DNA of 64,000 nt, taken from the NCBI RefSeq assembly GCF_041200145.1, contig NZ_CP165734.1, positions 1,426,001 through 1,490,000 on the forward strand, written 5' to 3'. Positions 19,302-27,807 of this stretch are shown piece after piece. Below the pieces are notes generated by a model, which was given only the letters and a program-made list of their open reading frames with translations, had not been told where the DNA came from and ran no database searches. The stretch comes from Bradyrhizobium sp. LLZ17 (GTDB taxonomy: Bacteria > Pseudomonadota > Alphaproteobacteria > Rhizobiales > Xanthobacteraceae). Made by a program: the position numbers and the translations under genes. Position 1 is the stretch's first letter, and the number at the start of each line of letters is the position of its first letter.

Positions 19302-20477
19302 ATGGCCTTCCTGAACATCAGCGCAACCCTTCCCGAGAAAGGCCGCGACCTCAGGCTCGACCTGTTTCGTGGCATCGCGAACTGGGCGATTTTTCTCGAC
19401 CATATCCCCGACAACATCGTGAACTGGATCACGACCCGCAATTACGGCTTTTCCGACGCCGCTGACCTCTTCGTCTTCATCTCCGGCTACACCGCCTCCT
19501 TCGTCTACGCGCGGATGATGCTGGAGCGTGGTTTCCTGGTCGGCGCCACCCGTCTCACCAAGCGGGTTTGGCAGCTCTACGTCGCCCACATCATCCTGTT
19601 CGTGATCTACATCGCCTCGATCAGCTATCTGGCGCTGCGCTTCGGCGATTCCGAGATGATCAACGAGTTCAACGTCGCCGGCCTCGTCGACAACGCCACC
19701 GAGACGCTGCGGCAGGGCCTGTTCCTGCGCTTCAAGCCGCTCAATCTCGACGTGCTGCCGCTCTACATCGTGCTGATGGGTCTGTTTCCGCCGGTGCTGT
19801 GGTTCATGCTGCGCAAGCCGGACCTGACCATGGCGCTGTCTATCGTCCTGTGGCTCTCGGCGCGGCACTTCGGCTGGAATCTGAACGCCTATCCGGCCGG
19901 CCAGTGGTACTTCAACCCGTATTGCTGGCAGGTGCTGTTCGTGTTCGGCGCCTGGTGCGCCATGGGCGGCGCGCGGCGCTCGATGACGCTGATCAACTCG
20001 CCGATCACGTTGTGGGTCTGTCTCGCCTATCTCGCTTTCGCGCTGGTGATGACCATGGCCGGTCGCTTCCCGGGCCTCGCCGCCATGATGCCCGAATGGC
20101 TGTTCTCGGCGTTCAATCCGAACGACAAGACCAATCTTGCGCCCTACCGCTTCATCCATTTCGTCGTGATCGTGATCATGGTGATCCGCTTCGTGCCGAA
20201 GGAGTGGCCGGGCCTGGAATGGAAGATCTTTGATCCCGTGATCGTCTGCGGCCAGCAGTCGCTCGCCGTCTTCTGCGTCGGCGTGTTCCTGTCCTTTGTC
20301 GGCCATTTCGAGCTGTCGATGAGCTCGGGATCGCTGTTCGCGCAGCTGTTCGTCTCGATCGCCGGCATCGCGATCATGACGACGGTGGCCTACTACATTT
20401 CCTGGTCGAAGCGGCAGGACAAGCCGTTAAAGCCGCCACCGGCCAAGCCGGCGGCAACGACGGCCAAAGCCGCTTAG
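19302..20477 (+). CDS. opgC: OpgC family integral membrane protein
   Basis: A 391-aa protein with about ten transmembrane segments. It begins with KGRDLRLDLFRGIANWAIFL and contains SDAADLFVFISGYTASFVYA, the conserved opening of OpgC proteins. OpgC in relatives adds succinyl groups to periplasmic cyclic beta-glucans in an acyltransferase-3-like fold. The last 20 residues are Pro/Ala/Lys-rich and cytoplasmic. It is monocistronic here, with no glucan synthase gene next to it. Confidence 0.88.
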   Translation: MAFLNISATLPEKGRDLRLDLFRGIANWAIFLDHIPDNIVNWITTRNYGFSDAADLFVFISGYTASFVYARMMLERGFLVGATRLTKRVWQLYVAHIILFVIYIASISYLALRFGDSEMINEFNVAGLVDNATETLRQGLFLRFKPLNLDVLPLYIVLMGLFPPVLWFMLRKPDLTMALSIVLWLSARHFGWNLNAYPAGQWYFNPYCWQVLFVFGAWCAMGGARRSMTLINSPITLWVCLAYLAFALVMTMAGRFPGLAAMMPEWLFSAFNPNDKTNLAPYRFIHFVVIVIMVIRFVPKEWPGLEWKIFDPVIVCGQQSLAVFCVGVFLSFVGHFELSMSSGSLFAQLFVSIAGIAIMTTVAYYISWSKRQDKPLKPPPAKPAATTAKAA

Positions 20478-20514
20478 GAGCAGGCCGCCTGAGCGAGGTG
20501 GCAGCGGATGAAGC

Positions 20515-20811
20515 TCACGCCGCCGCTTCGTCGTACTCGGTGAACTTCCTGTAGATCCAGTCACGGCCGTCGTGGCGGCGCCAGACCTTGCCGTAGACGA
20601 GCTGCCCGTTGATCGAGCGGCGCGGCACGATCACGGTCCAGAGGTGCCAGATTTCGGTCCAGTTCGAGCGCGGACGGAGAGTTCTGGTGCTGCTATCGAA
20701 AACCATGACCAGCAACTCGCGCGAAACGAAACGCCGCGACGAATGTGATCTCGTGTGGGCTGACTGATGGCCCATCGTCGCAAGCCGGACTGGCTTGATA
20801 ACAGCCGCCAT
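20515..20811 (-). CDS. Hypothetical protein
   Basis: A 98-aa protein. The C-terminal two thirds look well folded (WTEIWHLWTVIVPRRSINGQ, LVYGKVWRRHDGRDWIYRKF) with many aromatic residues. The first 20-30 residues are less convincing, and the true start may be an internal codon. No family is recognised. It ends 38 bp after opgC on the opposite strand. Confidence 0.6.
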   Translation of the reverse strand: MAAVIKPVRLATMGHQSAHTRSHSSRRFVSRELLVMVFDSSTRTLRPRSNWTEIWHLWTVIVPRRSINGQLVYGKVWRRHDGRDWIYRKFTEYDEAAA

Positions 20812-20983
20812 GGCGGCGGCAACGACGTCTCGCGCTTAACCTAACCGATCAACCTTACCTGGCGCAGAGTCTGGTTGAAACGCTGGCCTGTTTGATCCTA
20901 GGATATGTGCGCAATTTGAGAATGAGCGCGCCGTTTACGAACAAGGCGCGGTGATTTCGAACTCAGACTGATTTTTGAAAAAC

Positions 20984-21328
20984 TTACTGCACGGGCTGGA
21001 TGATCATGAATTTGCAATGTGCATATCTGCGCCTGGCGCTGGTTTCGCCGCCGCCATGGCCCGTCACCAAACCGGCCACGGACAAATTGCCGAAAGCCGC
21101 CAATGACGATTGTCGGGTTTGGCCGCTGATCCCATTCCCCGCCGGTTGGTACGCCTTGAACTGAGCGGGAAAAAGCGCAACGCCGCACAAGCGGAATATC
21201 ATCGCTTGGCGGCGTCCGTTTAGGTATTGGGCGCTGAAATCCCCAACATCCATATGTCGTTGGCGACGCCCAAAGGTTCGATGAACTTTGGTCATTCCGC
21301 GCCGGATAACCTGTTTTAATTCCAGCAA
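20984..21328 (-). CDS. Doubtful hypothetical ORF
   Basis: A 114-aa frame with some protein-like segments (SAQYLNGRRQAMIFRLCGVA) but no recognised family. Another open frame overlaps it on the same strand. Codon usage is not strongly like its neighbours. Apart from this frame, 20812-21399 shows no gene. Confidence 0.3.
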   Translation of the reverse strand: MLELKQVIRRGMTKVHRTFGRRQRHMDVGDFSAQYLNGRRQAMIFRLCGVALFPAQFKAYQPAGNGISGQTRQSSLAAFGNLSVAGLVTGHGGGETSARRRYAHCKFMIIQPVQ

Positions 21329-21399
21329 GAATCACGCAGAGATTGGATCCCGCGAGGAACAAGCGCTGAGCGTTTATTGGCGTCCGAACCGTGGGGGAC

Positions 21400-21477
21400 T
21401 GGTCGGGGCAGCTGGATCTCGAACCAACGACCTGCAGTACCCAAAACTGCCGCGCTACCAGGCTGCGCTATACCCCG
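21400..21477 (-). tRNA. tRNA-Pro (anticodon TGG)
   Basis: A 78-nt cloverleaf read leftward. Acceptor arms CGGGGTA and TGCCCCG pair and are followed by encoded ACCA. The anticodon stem GCAGT/ACTGC encloses TTTGGGT, giving TGG. The T arm contains GGTTCGAGATCC. No duplicated 3' end was seen nearby, so this tRNA shows no sign of integration. Confidence 0.95.
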
Positions 21478-21572
21478 AATGTCCGGTGAGCCCCGTCGAT
21501 ACACGCTTCCCAAGCCGCCAGCAAGCTTTCGAAGCGGCCAGCAAGGCGCCAAATCGCCCCGTGGTGTGGGCT

Positions 21573-22058
21573 CTATTTGCTGCCGAACAGCGGGTGGCCG
21601 ACGCGGTCGCCGGGGCGGATGCCGTATTTCTGCGCCGTGCCCGCCGGCACCTCCAGAACGGCCCGGGCAGGGCCCTGGGACGAGATGATTTTGGTCGACA
21701 GCGGCTCGGTATTCTCCGCGATGCGCAGGATGCGGCCGTCGGCGCGGATGAAGATCATATCGAGCGAGACGTAAGTGTTCTTCATCCACATCGAGATCTG
21801 CTGCTCGGGATTGAAGTCGAACAGCATGCCTTTGCCGTCGGCCAATTCCTTGCGGTACATCAGCCCGGTCTGCTTCTCCTCGTCCGTCGTCGCCATCTCC
21901 ACCGAGAACGCCTGCACGCCGTTCTTGGTGACGATCTCAAGCGGCTGGAAGCTGGCGGCGCGGACGGGCGAACTAGCGACAGCAAGGCCGGCGACGACGA
22001 GGATGGCGGCAAGCCAGCCCCGGGCAAGGGACCAGACAGTCGTTCGATCAGAATTCAT
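21573..22058 (-). CDS. DUF192 family exported protein
   Basis: A 161-aa protein with an N-terminal signal anchor (RGWLAAILVVAGLAVASSPV) and the DUF192 fold: EMATTDEEKQTGLMYRKELA, MLFDFNPEQQISMWMKNTYV, SLDMIFI, and AVLEVPAGTAQKYGIRPGDR. This small family is widespread in Proteobacteria and its role is not established. Its start lies close to the downstream end of the cold-shock gene, which is co-oriented. Confidence 0.88.
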   Translation of the reverse strand: MNSDRTTVWSLARGWLAAILVVAGLAVASSPVRAASFQPLEIVTKNGVQAFSVEMATTDEEKQTGLMYRKELADGKGMLFDFNPEQQISMWMKNTYVSLDMIFIRADGRILRIAENTEPLSTKIISSQGPARAVLEVPAGTAQKYGIRPGDRVGHPLFGSK

Positions 22059-22196
22059 GAGATGGCATTCTTGGCGCAAGAGCCTGGGACTGGCGAGGGA
22101 CTGGTCCATCCTTACGCGGCGATGGCTGGAAAATCCAGAACAGGCGCTCCGCCCCGGCCACCCGCCTCCGCTCACGATTGCGGGAGCAAACAGCCG

Positions 22197-22853
22197 TCAG
22201 TGCGACTGCAATCCCGGCGATCCCGTCTCGGGATGGATCTCGGCCGCCATCATGCCCTTCGAGCCGGGCCCGAAGCGGACCAGCACATACTGGCCGGGCC
22301 GCAACTCGGTCATGCCGAACCGGCGCAGCGTCTCCATGTGCACGAAGATGTCGGGAGTGCCCTCGCCGCAGGTCAGGAAGCCGAAACCGCGAAGCCGGTT
22401 GAACCACTTGACCTGGGCGCGCTCGAGCCCGCTGGTCGCGGTGACCGTGACGTGGGTGCGCGGCGGCAGCATCTGCGCGGGATGGATCGCGGTCGATTCG
22501 TCCATCGAGACCACGCGAAAGGCCTGGTAGCCCTTGGCGCGCTGGATGCATTCGACGACGATGCGGGCGCCCTCATAGGCGGTCTGGAAACCATCGCGCC
22601 TAAGCACGGTAACGTGCAGGAGCACGTCGGGCCAGCCATTGTCGGGAACGATGAAGCCGTAGCCCTTTGAAGCGTCGAACCATTTGATGACGCCGTGGAC
22701 CTCGACGAGGTTGGCGCTGGCCTCACCTAATCCGGTGAAGGGACTGAGCGCGCTATCGCGACCGCCGCCATGTTCGCCGGCTGCGGGAACTCCCAGCTTC
22801 TTGGACTCAAATCCGTCCGACGACCCCATAACCCCGGACCCCACACATGCCAT
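22197..22853 (-). CDS. Cold-shock protein with two CSD domains
   Basis: A 218-aa protein. After a poorly conserved 50-residue leader come two cold-shock domains. The first has GVIKWFDASKGYGFIVPDNG and DVLLHVTVLRRDG; the second has AQVKWFNRLRGFGFLTCGEG and DIFVHMETLRRFG. The RNP-1 and RNP-2-like aromatic patches that bind single-stranded nucleic acid are present in both. Double-CSD proteins of about 200 aa are typical of rhizobia. The start at 22853 is one of several possible; GTG and ATG codons slightly downstream (MGSSDGFESK) are alternatives. Confidence 0.9.
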   Translation of the reverse strand: MACVGSGVMGSSDGFESKKLGVPAAGEHGGGRDSALSPFTGLGEASANLVEVHGVIKWFDASKGYGFIVPDNGWPDVLLHVTVLRRDGFQTAYEGARIVVECIQRAKGYQAFRVVSMDESTAIHPAQMLPPRTHVTVTATSGLERAQVKWFNRLRGFGFLTCGEGTPDIFVHMETLRRFGMTELRPGQYVLVRFGPGSKGMMAAEIHPETGSPGLQSH

Positions 22854-23041
22854 GCGACCCGCCTCAATTGGCGGCGCCGAATCACGCGTCTTTCGAGAAC
22901 CTTCAGAGAATCTTCTCAACTCGACGCGACGCGAATCTTTCGAATCAAAAGATAACACTCCCGGTTAGGAGGCATAGACAAAAAAGAGATTCGCCGGAAC
23001 CTATGAACAGCTTGCACAGCCGCGAATCAAAAGACGACCGC

Positions 23042-23803
23042 TCAATTGCCGACGAACGGCCCGAGCGTTTCGCCGATGTCGTGATGGATCACCAGGTCGG
23101 CGATGGCGTCCTGCTCGGTCGGCTCGCGATTGATGATCACCAAACGTGCACCGGCGTTCTTCGCCATCATCGGAAAGCCCGCCGCCGGCCACACCACGAG
23201 CGAGGAACCGATCGCGATGAAGAGGTCGCAGGCTTGCGACAGCTCGGTGGCGCGTTGCATTTCGTCTTCGGGCATCGCCTGACCGAATGAGATCGTTGCG
23301 GTTTTCACCGGCGCATCGCATGCGGCGCAGTTCGGCGCGGCGCCGTTTTCGTCGAAACGGCGCTTCACCCAGTCGAGCTGATAGGCCTGCCCACATCCGA
23401 TGCAGCGCGCATAAGTGGTATTTCCGTGGAGTTCAATCACGCGGTCGGGCGCGAAGCCCGAGGCCTGGTGCAGATTGTCGATGTTCTGGGTGATGACCGC
23501 GGGAACCTTGCCGGCGCGGTACAGCGCCGCGAGCGCGCGATGACCGCGGCCGGGCTTCGCCGCCGCGAAGGTGTCCTGCATCGCAAAGCGCCGGCGCCAG
23601 GATTCGTCCCGCGCGTCCTGGCTCGCGGCGAATTCATCGAACGGGATCGGACGGTTGCGAGTCCACAGGCCGCCGGGCGAGCGGAAGTCCGGGATACCGC
23701 ATTCGGTCGAGATGCCGGCGCCGGTGAAGGGAACGATAGTCTTCGCCTCGGCGATCATATCGCCGAGCCGTTCAACGCCGCTGCGAAGATCTGAAGCAAT
23801 CAA
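23042..23803 (-). CDS. cobB: NAD-dependent protein deacylase (sirtuin, CobB type)
   Basis: A 253-aa Sir2 protein. The NAD motif GAGISTECGIPDFR is at residues about 28-41, TQNIDNLH at 105-112, and the catalytic His in ELHGNT at about 126. Four zinc cysteines lie in CIGC (134,137) and CAAC (159,162), with GSSLVV further on. It removes acyl groups from lysines. The start codon is TTG at 23803; an internal ATG at residue 16 would cut off part of the first helix. Confidence 0.93.
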   Translation of the reverse strand: MIASDLRSGVERLGDMIAEAKTIVPFTGAGISTECGIPDFRSPGGLWTRNRPIPFDEFAASQDARDESWRRRFAMQDTFAAAKPGRGHRALAALYRAGKVPAVITQNIDNLHQASGFAPDRVIELHGNTTYARCIGCGQAYQLDWVKRRFDENGAAPNCAACDAPVKTATISFGQAMPEDEMQRATELSQACDLFIAIGSSLVVWPAAGFPMMAKNAGARLVIINREPTEQDAIADLVIHHDIGETLGPFVGN

Positions 23804-24075
23804 CGCGGCCTCCGATTTGTTTTTGCGCTAGCTGCCACGCGCCCAAGCGGCAAGATTGTTGACGCTCTTATCCACCGTTGCGCAAGCCGCGATCGGCAAT
23901 TCTTTCCGGTCCCTGTTTATCACATTCCTGCAATGCCTCCTCCCCATTGACGCCCCAATCAGAACCGCCAATGCATGTGTTGAATCGACTCAACCGATGC
24001 GGCGGCGCTGCTTGAGTTTAGGAGTGAACAGAGTCGAACTGTGAACAGAGTTCAGAGTTCAAGTGTGAACAGGGG

Positions 24076-24246
24076 ATGGACATGACCGAAGACGAAGAAC
24101 GCAGAGCACGCGAACGAGACGAAATCGCCGCACGTGTTGCCGCCTTCCGCGCGACGCAAGAAAAGTTCAAGCGCGAGCGTGACGAATATTTCGTGTCGAC
24201 GCTCGAGAACGCCCGCAAGGTGGAACGGCCCTCGCTCTGGCCGTAA
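24076..24246 (+). CDS. Small charged hypothetical protein
   Basis: A 56-aa, helix-only protein (MDMTEDEERRARERDEIAAR, then FRATQEKFKRERDEYF and ENARKVERPSLWP). It is very rich in Glu and Arg, with good codon use and an AGGGG ribosome site. The strong terminator at 24277-24305 follows directly, supporting it as a genuine monocistronic gene. Function unknown. Confidence 0.65.
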   Translation: MDMTEDEERRARERDEIAARVAAFRATQEKFKRERDEYFVSTLENARKVERPSLWP

Positions 24247-24276
24247 CGATATCGCAACCAGAGATGCGCGCATGAA

Positions 24277-24305
24277 AAAAGCCCGGAGCAACGCTCCGGG
24301 CTTTT
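24277..24305 (+). terminator. Rho-independent terminator
   Basis: AAAAGCCCGGAGC and GCTCCGGGCTTTT form a 13-bp stem around a tiny loop, with T-runs on both strands. It lies between convergent genes ending at 24246 and 24329 and can serve both. Confidence 0.9.
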
Positions 24306-24328
24306 CGCTTGTCATTCCGGGCCGGCGA

Positions 24329-24625
24329 TTACCAGTGATGACGGTAATAGTGGTGCCGGTAATAGCGCGGGCCGCCGTAATAGGCGTAGGGGCCAGGACC
24401 ATAAGCATAGGCCGGTTCGTCATAGTAACCGTAGCCGGGACCATAGCCGTAGCCATACGGACCGGAGGCGGCGATCGCGCCCGCGGTGAGCGCGCCGGCG
24501 GCCAGACCGAAGGCCAGACCCGGGCCGATGCCACGGCCCCGGGCTTCGGCGGGTGCCGGAGCCGCAACCGCGGTCACGCCGACGGCTGCAACGGTCGCAA
24601 GAACTGCAAGTGTCTTCCTCATCAT
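24329..24625 (-). CDS. Small secreted Gly/Tyr/His-rich protein
   Basis: A 98-aa protein: signal peptide (MMRKTLAVLATVAAVGVTAV, cleavage after PAEA), a Gly/Ala-rich hydrophobic stretch (GLAFGLAAGALTAGAIAASG), then GYGYGPGYGYY repeats and a His/Tyr-rich C-terminus (YYRHHYYRHHW). The C-terminal histidines might bind metal. This type of small exported protein is frequent in Bradyrhizobium; function unknown. Confidence 0.75.
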   Translation of the reverse strand: MMRKTLAVLATVAAVGVTAVAAPAPAEARGRGIGPGLAFGLAAGALTAGAIAASGPYGYGYGPGYGYYDEPAYAYGPGPYAYYGGPRYYRHHYYRHHW

Positions 24626-24798
24626 TTATTTTCTCCTCAAGTCCGAGGATACAACGAGGACGGCCTGCGATGGTTGCGTGCGGCCGCGGAACCCGCACCG
24701 CCAAAATGTTTGGGCCGGGCCCGGAACCAAATCGCGGCCCGTGGATTGAACCTGCAAGTGCAAGAGCCTCCGCTATCCGGTTGAGGCGACAGCACGAA

Positions 24799-24838
24799 GA
24801 CCCCGTCAGTATCCTCCGCGGTGCTGGCGGGGTTTTCT
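24799..24838 (+). terminator. Terminator-like hairpin without an obvious upstream gene
   Basis: GACCCCGTCAG and CTGGCGGGGTT form a stem with one G-T pair, followed by TTTT. No protein gene on the + strand ends just before it, so it may end an unrecognised transcript or act for the region 24626-24798, where no gene was found. Confidence 0.55.
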
Positions 24839-24869
24839 GTTCCAGGGGAAAAAATGGCAGCAGATATAA

Positions 24870-25169
24870 ATGGCTGCCAACGGCGACGACCCGTGGGAGG
24901 AAAGATTGCCGCTATCCGCCTTGCTGGCCCGCATCCGCAGGCTCGTTCCCCGGACCAAGGAGCAGCACTACGACGAGATCGTCCGCAACTTCAGCGTCGG
25001 CGCCCTGCGTCCGCCCTCGACGCCAATGAGTGACGGCGAGCTCGCCCGCGCCATTGCGGAGTTCCTCAAGGCAAGGCCGTCGACGGAGACGGTTGCGAAG
25101 CTGGGCCGGCGGCTCGACCCCCTCCTCCCCGCTCTGAGCGGCGTTTCTGAGCGGTGCGGGAACGGGTGA
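24870..25169 (+). CDS. Hypothetical protein
   Basis: A 99-aa soluble protein, MAANGDDPWEERLPLSALLA followed by an RIRRLVPRTKEQHYDEIVRN helix and ARAIAEFLKARPSTETVAKL. Its composition and helix pattern are protein-like, but no family is recognised. The C-terminal 15 residues are less typical. Confidence 0.5.
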   Translation: MAANGDDPWEERLPLSALLARIRRLVPRTKEQHYDEIVRNFSVGALRPPSTPMSDGELARAIAEFLKARPSTETVAKLGRRLDPLLPALSGVSERCGNG

Positions 25170-25214
25170 ATGGCCTGGGTGTTGATCTCGCCTCCGCATA
25201 TCAAGAGGCTCACC

Positions 25215-25328
25215 ATGCCCGTGTGGCTCGAGATCCTGCTCAATCTGTCCGGCTATGCCGGCTTCGTGGCGCTCGCAACGCACGGCACCTCATGCCGGCA
25301 CATCGAGGCCGACGATCAGACCCTCTAG
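25215..25328 (+). CDS. Possible very small membrane protein
   Basis: A 37-aa frame: MPVWLEILLNLSGYAGFVAL followed by a polar tail with one Cys and one His. An in-frame ATG at 25170 would add 15 residues. It might be real and coupled to the preceding gene; evidence is weak. Confidence 0.35.
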   Translation: MPVWLEILLNLSGYAGFVALATHGTSCRHIEADDQTL

Positions 25329-25338
25329 CGACGCGCGC

Positions 25339-25536
25339 TCAATTCGCGTGCGCAGCCTCTCCCGCGGTGCGCATCAGCCGGTCGGCCTTGACTGCAACGC
25401 GCGTATCGTCGACCTGCGGACGCAGCGAAAAGCTGATCACGACGAAAGCGAGACAGAACAGCGTGCCGACGACGGCAACGCGGCGATAGGTTTGGCGGTC
25501 GCCTTGGTAAAATGACGGTTCGAAAAAAGGGATCAT
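25339..25536 (-). CDS. Small single-pass membrane protein
   Basis: About 65 aa from MIPFFEPSFYQGDRQTYRRV, then one transmembrane helix (VAVVGTLFCLAFVVISFSL) and a short polar tail (RPQVDDTRVAVKADRLMRTA). A longer start at 25572 adds 12 residues. Convergent with the preceding short frame. Function unknown. Confidence 0.55.
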   Translation of the reverse strand: MIPFFEPSFYQGDRQTYRRVAVVGTLFCLAFVVISFSLRPQVDDTRVAVKADRLMRTAGEAAHAN

Positions 25537-25572
25537 TGGCAAATCGGTTTTCTTGTTGTGCTTGCCAGACAC

Positions 25573-26236
25573 CTATCCCAACGGCGCGCAACTGCAACGC
25601 GATTGGGCTTTTAACCTAACCGAATAGGGTTATCGCGATCCCGACAGGTTTTCGTTAAAGCCTGATCCGGGCAAGCGCGAAGCGGTTTGCGGCATGATGC
25701 GGGTGAGCGAGACCGCAACGAGATGGTCCTTGGCCGTGCGTTCACTGCCTTTGTTCCGCCTTCAACTCTCTTTCGTTCCCAAAGAACGAATCGGAATCGA
25801 CGAAATCGGTGCGGAGCAAGTCCTAACAATCGGTTTGCACTGTGCGGGCGCAGCATGCGAGCGCAGCTTCGATCAGATCGAAATCGAAGAGCTTGATAGT
25901 GGAGCTTGGCGTGAAGCTCGCCTGCAGCCATCCTTCGAGACGCCCGCCTCTGGCGGGCCCTCAGGATGAGGTCGCGCTTTGCGGCGAGATACCCCTCATC
26001 GAAACGTCAGACCCTCATCGGCACACATCAGACCTCATGGTGAGGAGCCCGCTCAAGCGGGCGTCTCGAACCATGCAGGCCGAGCATGTCCGGCAAGTCG
26101 TGCCTCGACATCAACAGGCGCAACTTGTTCTGCTTCCGACTCCATTTCGTTCTCAAAGAACAGATCGGAATCGCGAAAATCAGCACGAACCGATTCTAAT
26201 AACGCATGAAGCCATCATGCATGAAGGCGCGCAGCG
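25573..26236. other. Gene-poor intergenic region with repeats
   Basis: No convincing gene is seen here. It holds two copies of an imperfect repeat of about 64 bp (near 25756-25820 and 26133-26197), each containing a TTCGTTC...GAAC hairpin, and between them a rhizobial palindromic repeat (25928-26075). Confidence 0.6.
25928..26075. repeat. Imperfect palindromic intergenic repeat
   Basis: CATCCTTCGAGACGCCCGCC with CTCAGGATGAGG at the left mirrors CCTCATGGTGAGGAGCCCGC and GGGCGTCTCGAACCATG at the right. This is a third class of dispersed rhizobial repeat. Confidence 0.8.
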
Positions 26237-26359
26237 CTACTTCCCCGGCGGCAGGAATTTCGACACCACCGCAAACACGATGATGATCTCGCGGCATGAC
26301 TCGCACCGGAAGATGTTCGGTGGATTTGCGATCATCGGCTTGCAGCATTGCGGACAGGG
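26237..26359 (-). pseudogene. Zinc-ribbon protein fragment lacking a start codon
   Basis: The frame reads CPQCCKPMIANPPNIFRCES-C and on to KFLPPGK before a stop. The two CxxC knuckles are those of a short zinc ribbon. A stop codon lies directly before the first cysteine pair and no start is available, so the N-terminus seems lost or frameshifted. Related zinc-ribbon miniproteins occur at 38723 and 42272. Confidence 0.4.
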
Positions 26360-26482
26360 TCATGCAGATCGAATGCAGCCGGCGAACGTTCGTTCCTACG
26401 CCGGCGTCACCGACATTCGCGCCAGCGACGACAGACCGTCATTGCCGGCGCGCGTTGGCCCGATGCGCGCCGATGATGCGCC

Positions 26483-26620
26483 TCAAGCCGCGCGCTTCGC
26501 CTTATCCTTCTCAGCAAAGCATTCGAGGATCTGGATCCGGAGTTCTTCTGCGACCGGCCCCTCGACCTTCCGCAGTTGATTCCAGAGCCTGATCACTTCA
26601 CGCTGTTTCTCGATGGTCAT
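26483..26620 (-). CDS. Small helical hypothetical protein
   Basis: A 45-aa protein, MTIEKQREVIRLWNQLRKVE followed by EELRIQILECFAEKDKAKRA. Two amphipathic helices are likely. An AGGTGACT ribosome site precedes the ATG. Function unknown. Confidence 0.5.
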   Translation of the reverse strand: MTIEKQREVIRLWNQLRKVEGPVAEELRIQILECFAEKDKAKRAA

Positions 26621-26784
26621 GAGTCACCTCCAAGGTGACGTCACTAGAACAAAGTGAGAACAAAAAGTCCAGCCCTTTCCACCGGAATTCCTGTAGATGC
26701 CGGCGTTGCGTTCTGGATTTTCAACTTTAAGTTAGGGGCGTAGCCAGCGGCCAGGCGCTGAAATCCCATTGCCGTCGGCTAGAG

Positions 26785-26815
26785 AGCCCCGTGCGCAAGC
26801 GCGGGGTTTTTCTTT
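26785..26815 (+). terminator. Terminator-like hairpin, first of two
   Basis: GCCCCGTGCGC-AAGCGCGGGG followed by TTTTT. It shares its 3' arm and T-tract with the hairpin 155 bp downstream. Confidence 0.6.
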
Positions 26816-26939
26816 GAGCGTTGGGCTGGAGCCTTGTCGAGTTCGCGCGGCAACGCCGGAACGAATTCCCCATCCCGCACATTAGCAAACCGAATGCGAT
26901 GGTGCTGTCGGTTGTGTGAGGCGACCGCCGGCTTGGAAA

Positions 26940-26970
26940 ACCCCGTAGCTCCCGCGCGGGGTTTTTCTTT
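26940..26970. terminator. Terminator-like hairpin, second of two
   Basis: AAACCCCG and CGGGGTTT arms around TAGCTCCCGCG, with T/A tracts on both sides, so it can act in both directions. On the minus strand it lies downstream of the HU gene. Confidence 0.6.
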
Positions 26971-27059
26971 GTGAGCCGCGGCGCAGTCGATGATCACCGC
27001 GATCGCAGCATGGCCTGCCCGCGTGCCCTCCGGCACGCAGACGGCGCGCGGCGGCCGGA

Positions 27060-27356
27060 TCAGACGGAGTCCTTGGCAACCTTCAGCGGCGAGGCCTTGA
27101 CCGACTTGCTCGCCGGCTTTGCCGCAAACTGCATCGGCTCCTTGGTGAAGGGATTGACGCCCATGCGGGCTTCGGTCGCAGGCTTGTTCACGACCGACAT
27201 TTTCGCAAAGCCGGGAATCACGAACTCGCCGGACTCGTTCAGCTCCTTGTAGCCGACGGTCGCCATGTACTCGATGACCGACTTCACGTCGTTCTTCGAC
27301 AGCTGCGTGCCCTCTGCGATTGCATCGATCAATTGGGTCTTGGTCATCTTCGCCAT
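27060..27356 (-). CDS. HU-family DNA-binding protein
   Basis: A 98-aa nucleoid protein: MAKMTKTQLIDAIAEGTQLS, helix KNDVKSVIEYMATVGYKEL, then the beta-arm region GEFVIPGFAKMSVVNKPATE and NPFTKEPMQFAAKPASKSVK. The arm resembles the HU/IHF family, while the extended Ala/Lys/Ser tail is a variant seen in Alphaproteobacteria. It binds and bends DNA. Monocistronic. Confidence 0.9.
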   Translation of the reverse strand: MAKMTKTQLIDAIAEGTQLSKNDVKSVIEYMATVGYKELNESGEFVIPGFAKMSVVNKPATEARMGVNPFTKEPMQFAAKPASKSVKASPLKVAKDSV

Positions 27357-27621
27357 GTCAAACAGTCCTCTGAATTGGGTGCGCGCGAGCTACGATGTAG
27401 CTCTGCCTGGGAGGCCGTAAAACGACCCGGCGCGCTTCGGTTCATGCCTACGGTCATGAAGCAACCGGGCTTAGAACCTATCGGGACCGGAAACGCAAGC
27501 CGCACTTGCCCGGAGATTCCGGGTCTTTTGTTCGGATATTGGCCTGCCGCGCCGGGCTGGTTTCAAACCCCGCCGCCGCAATGCGGGTTCTCTTTTCAAG
27601 CCAGTTCCTGCATAATGCGGC

Positions 27622-27807
27622 ATGGCTAAAACAAAAGTGACCTTCAAAACCGTCCGGATTGCAGACAACGACTGGAAAATACTGGCGGATTACCCGGGCA
27701 GCGAACAGCGCCAGATCACCGGCTTCACCAGCAAGGCGGATGCCGACGACTGGATCAACGGAGATCGCAAGATCGCGTGGCTCCGCTCGCAGGGCTACGC
27801 CAAGTGA
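27622..27807 (+). CDS. Small hypothetical protein
   Basis: A 61-aa protein: KVTFKTVRIADNDWKILADY, then ITGFTSKADADDWINGDRKI and WLRSQGYAK. The pattern of a beta strand followed by a W-containing helix suggests a small alpha/beta fold. Codon use is good. Function unknown. Confidence 0.65.
   Translation: MAKTKVTFKTVRIADNDWKILADYPGSEQRQITGFTSKADADDWINGDRKIAWLRSQGYAK

Larger units (their letters stand above)
26621..27059. other. Intergenic region with two tandem terminator-like hairpins
   Basis: No protein gene is evident. Two hairpins (26785-26815 and 26940-26970) end in the same sequence, GCGCGGGGTTTTTCTTTG, suggesting one or two non-coding transcripts on the + strand or a duplicated terminator. 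Confidence 0.5.

Noticed and set aside
18957..20306. 449-aa open frame opposite opgC
   Set aside because: His/Glu/Arg-rich antisense shadow of a membrane protein gene.
21400..21477. tRNA-Pro considered as a third integration site
   Set aside because: No duplicated 3' end was found nearby and the flanking genes are ordinary chromosomal ones.
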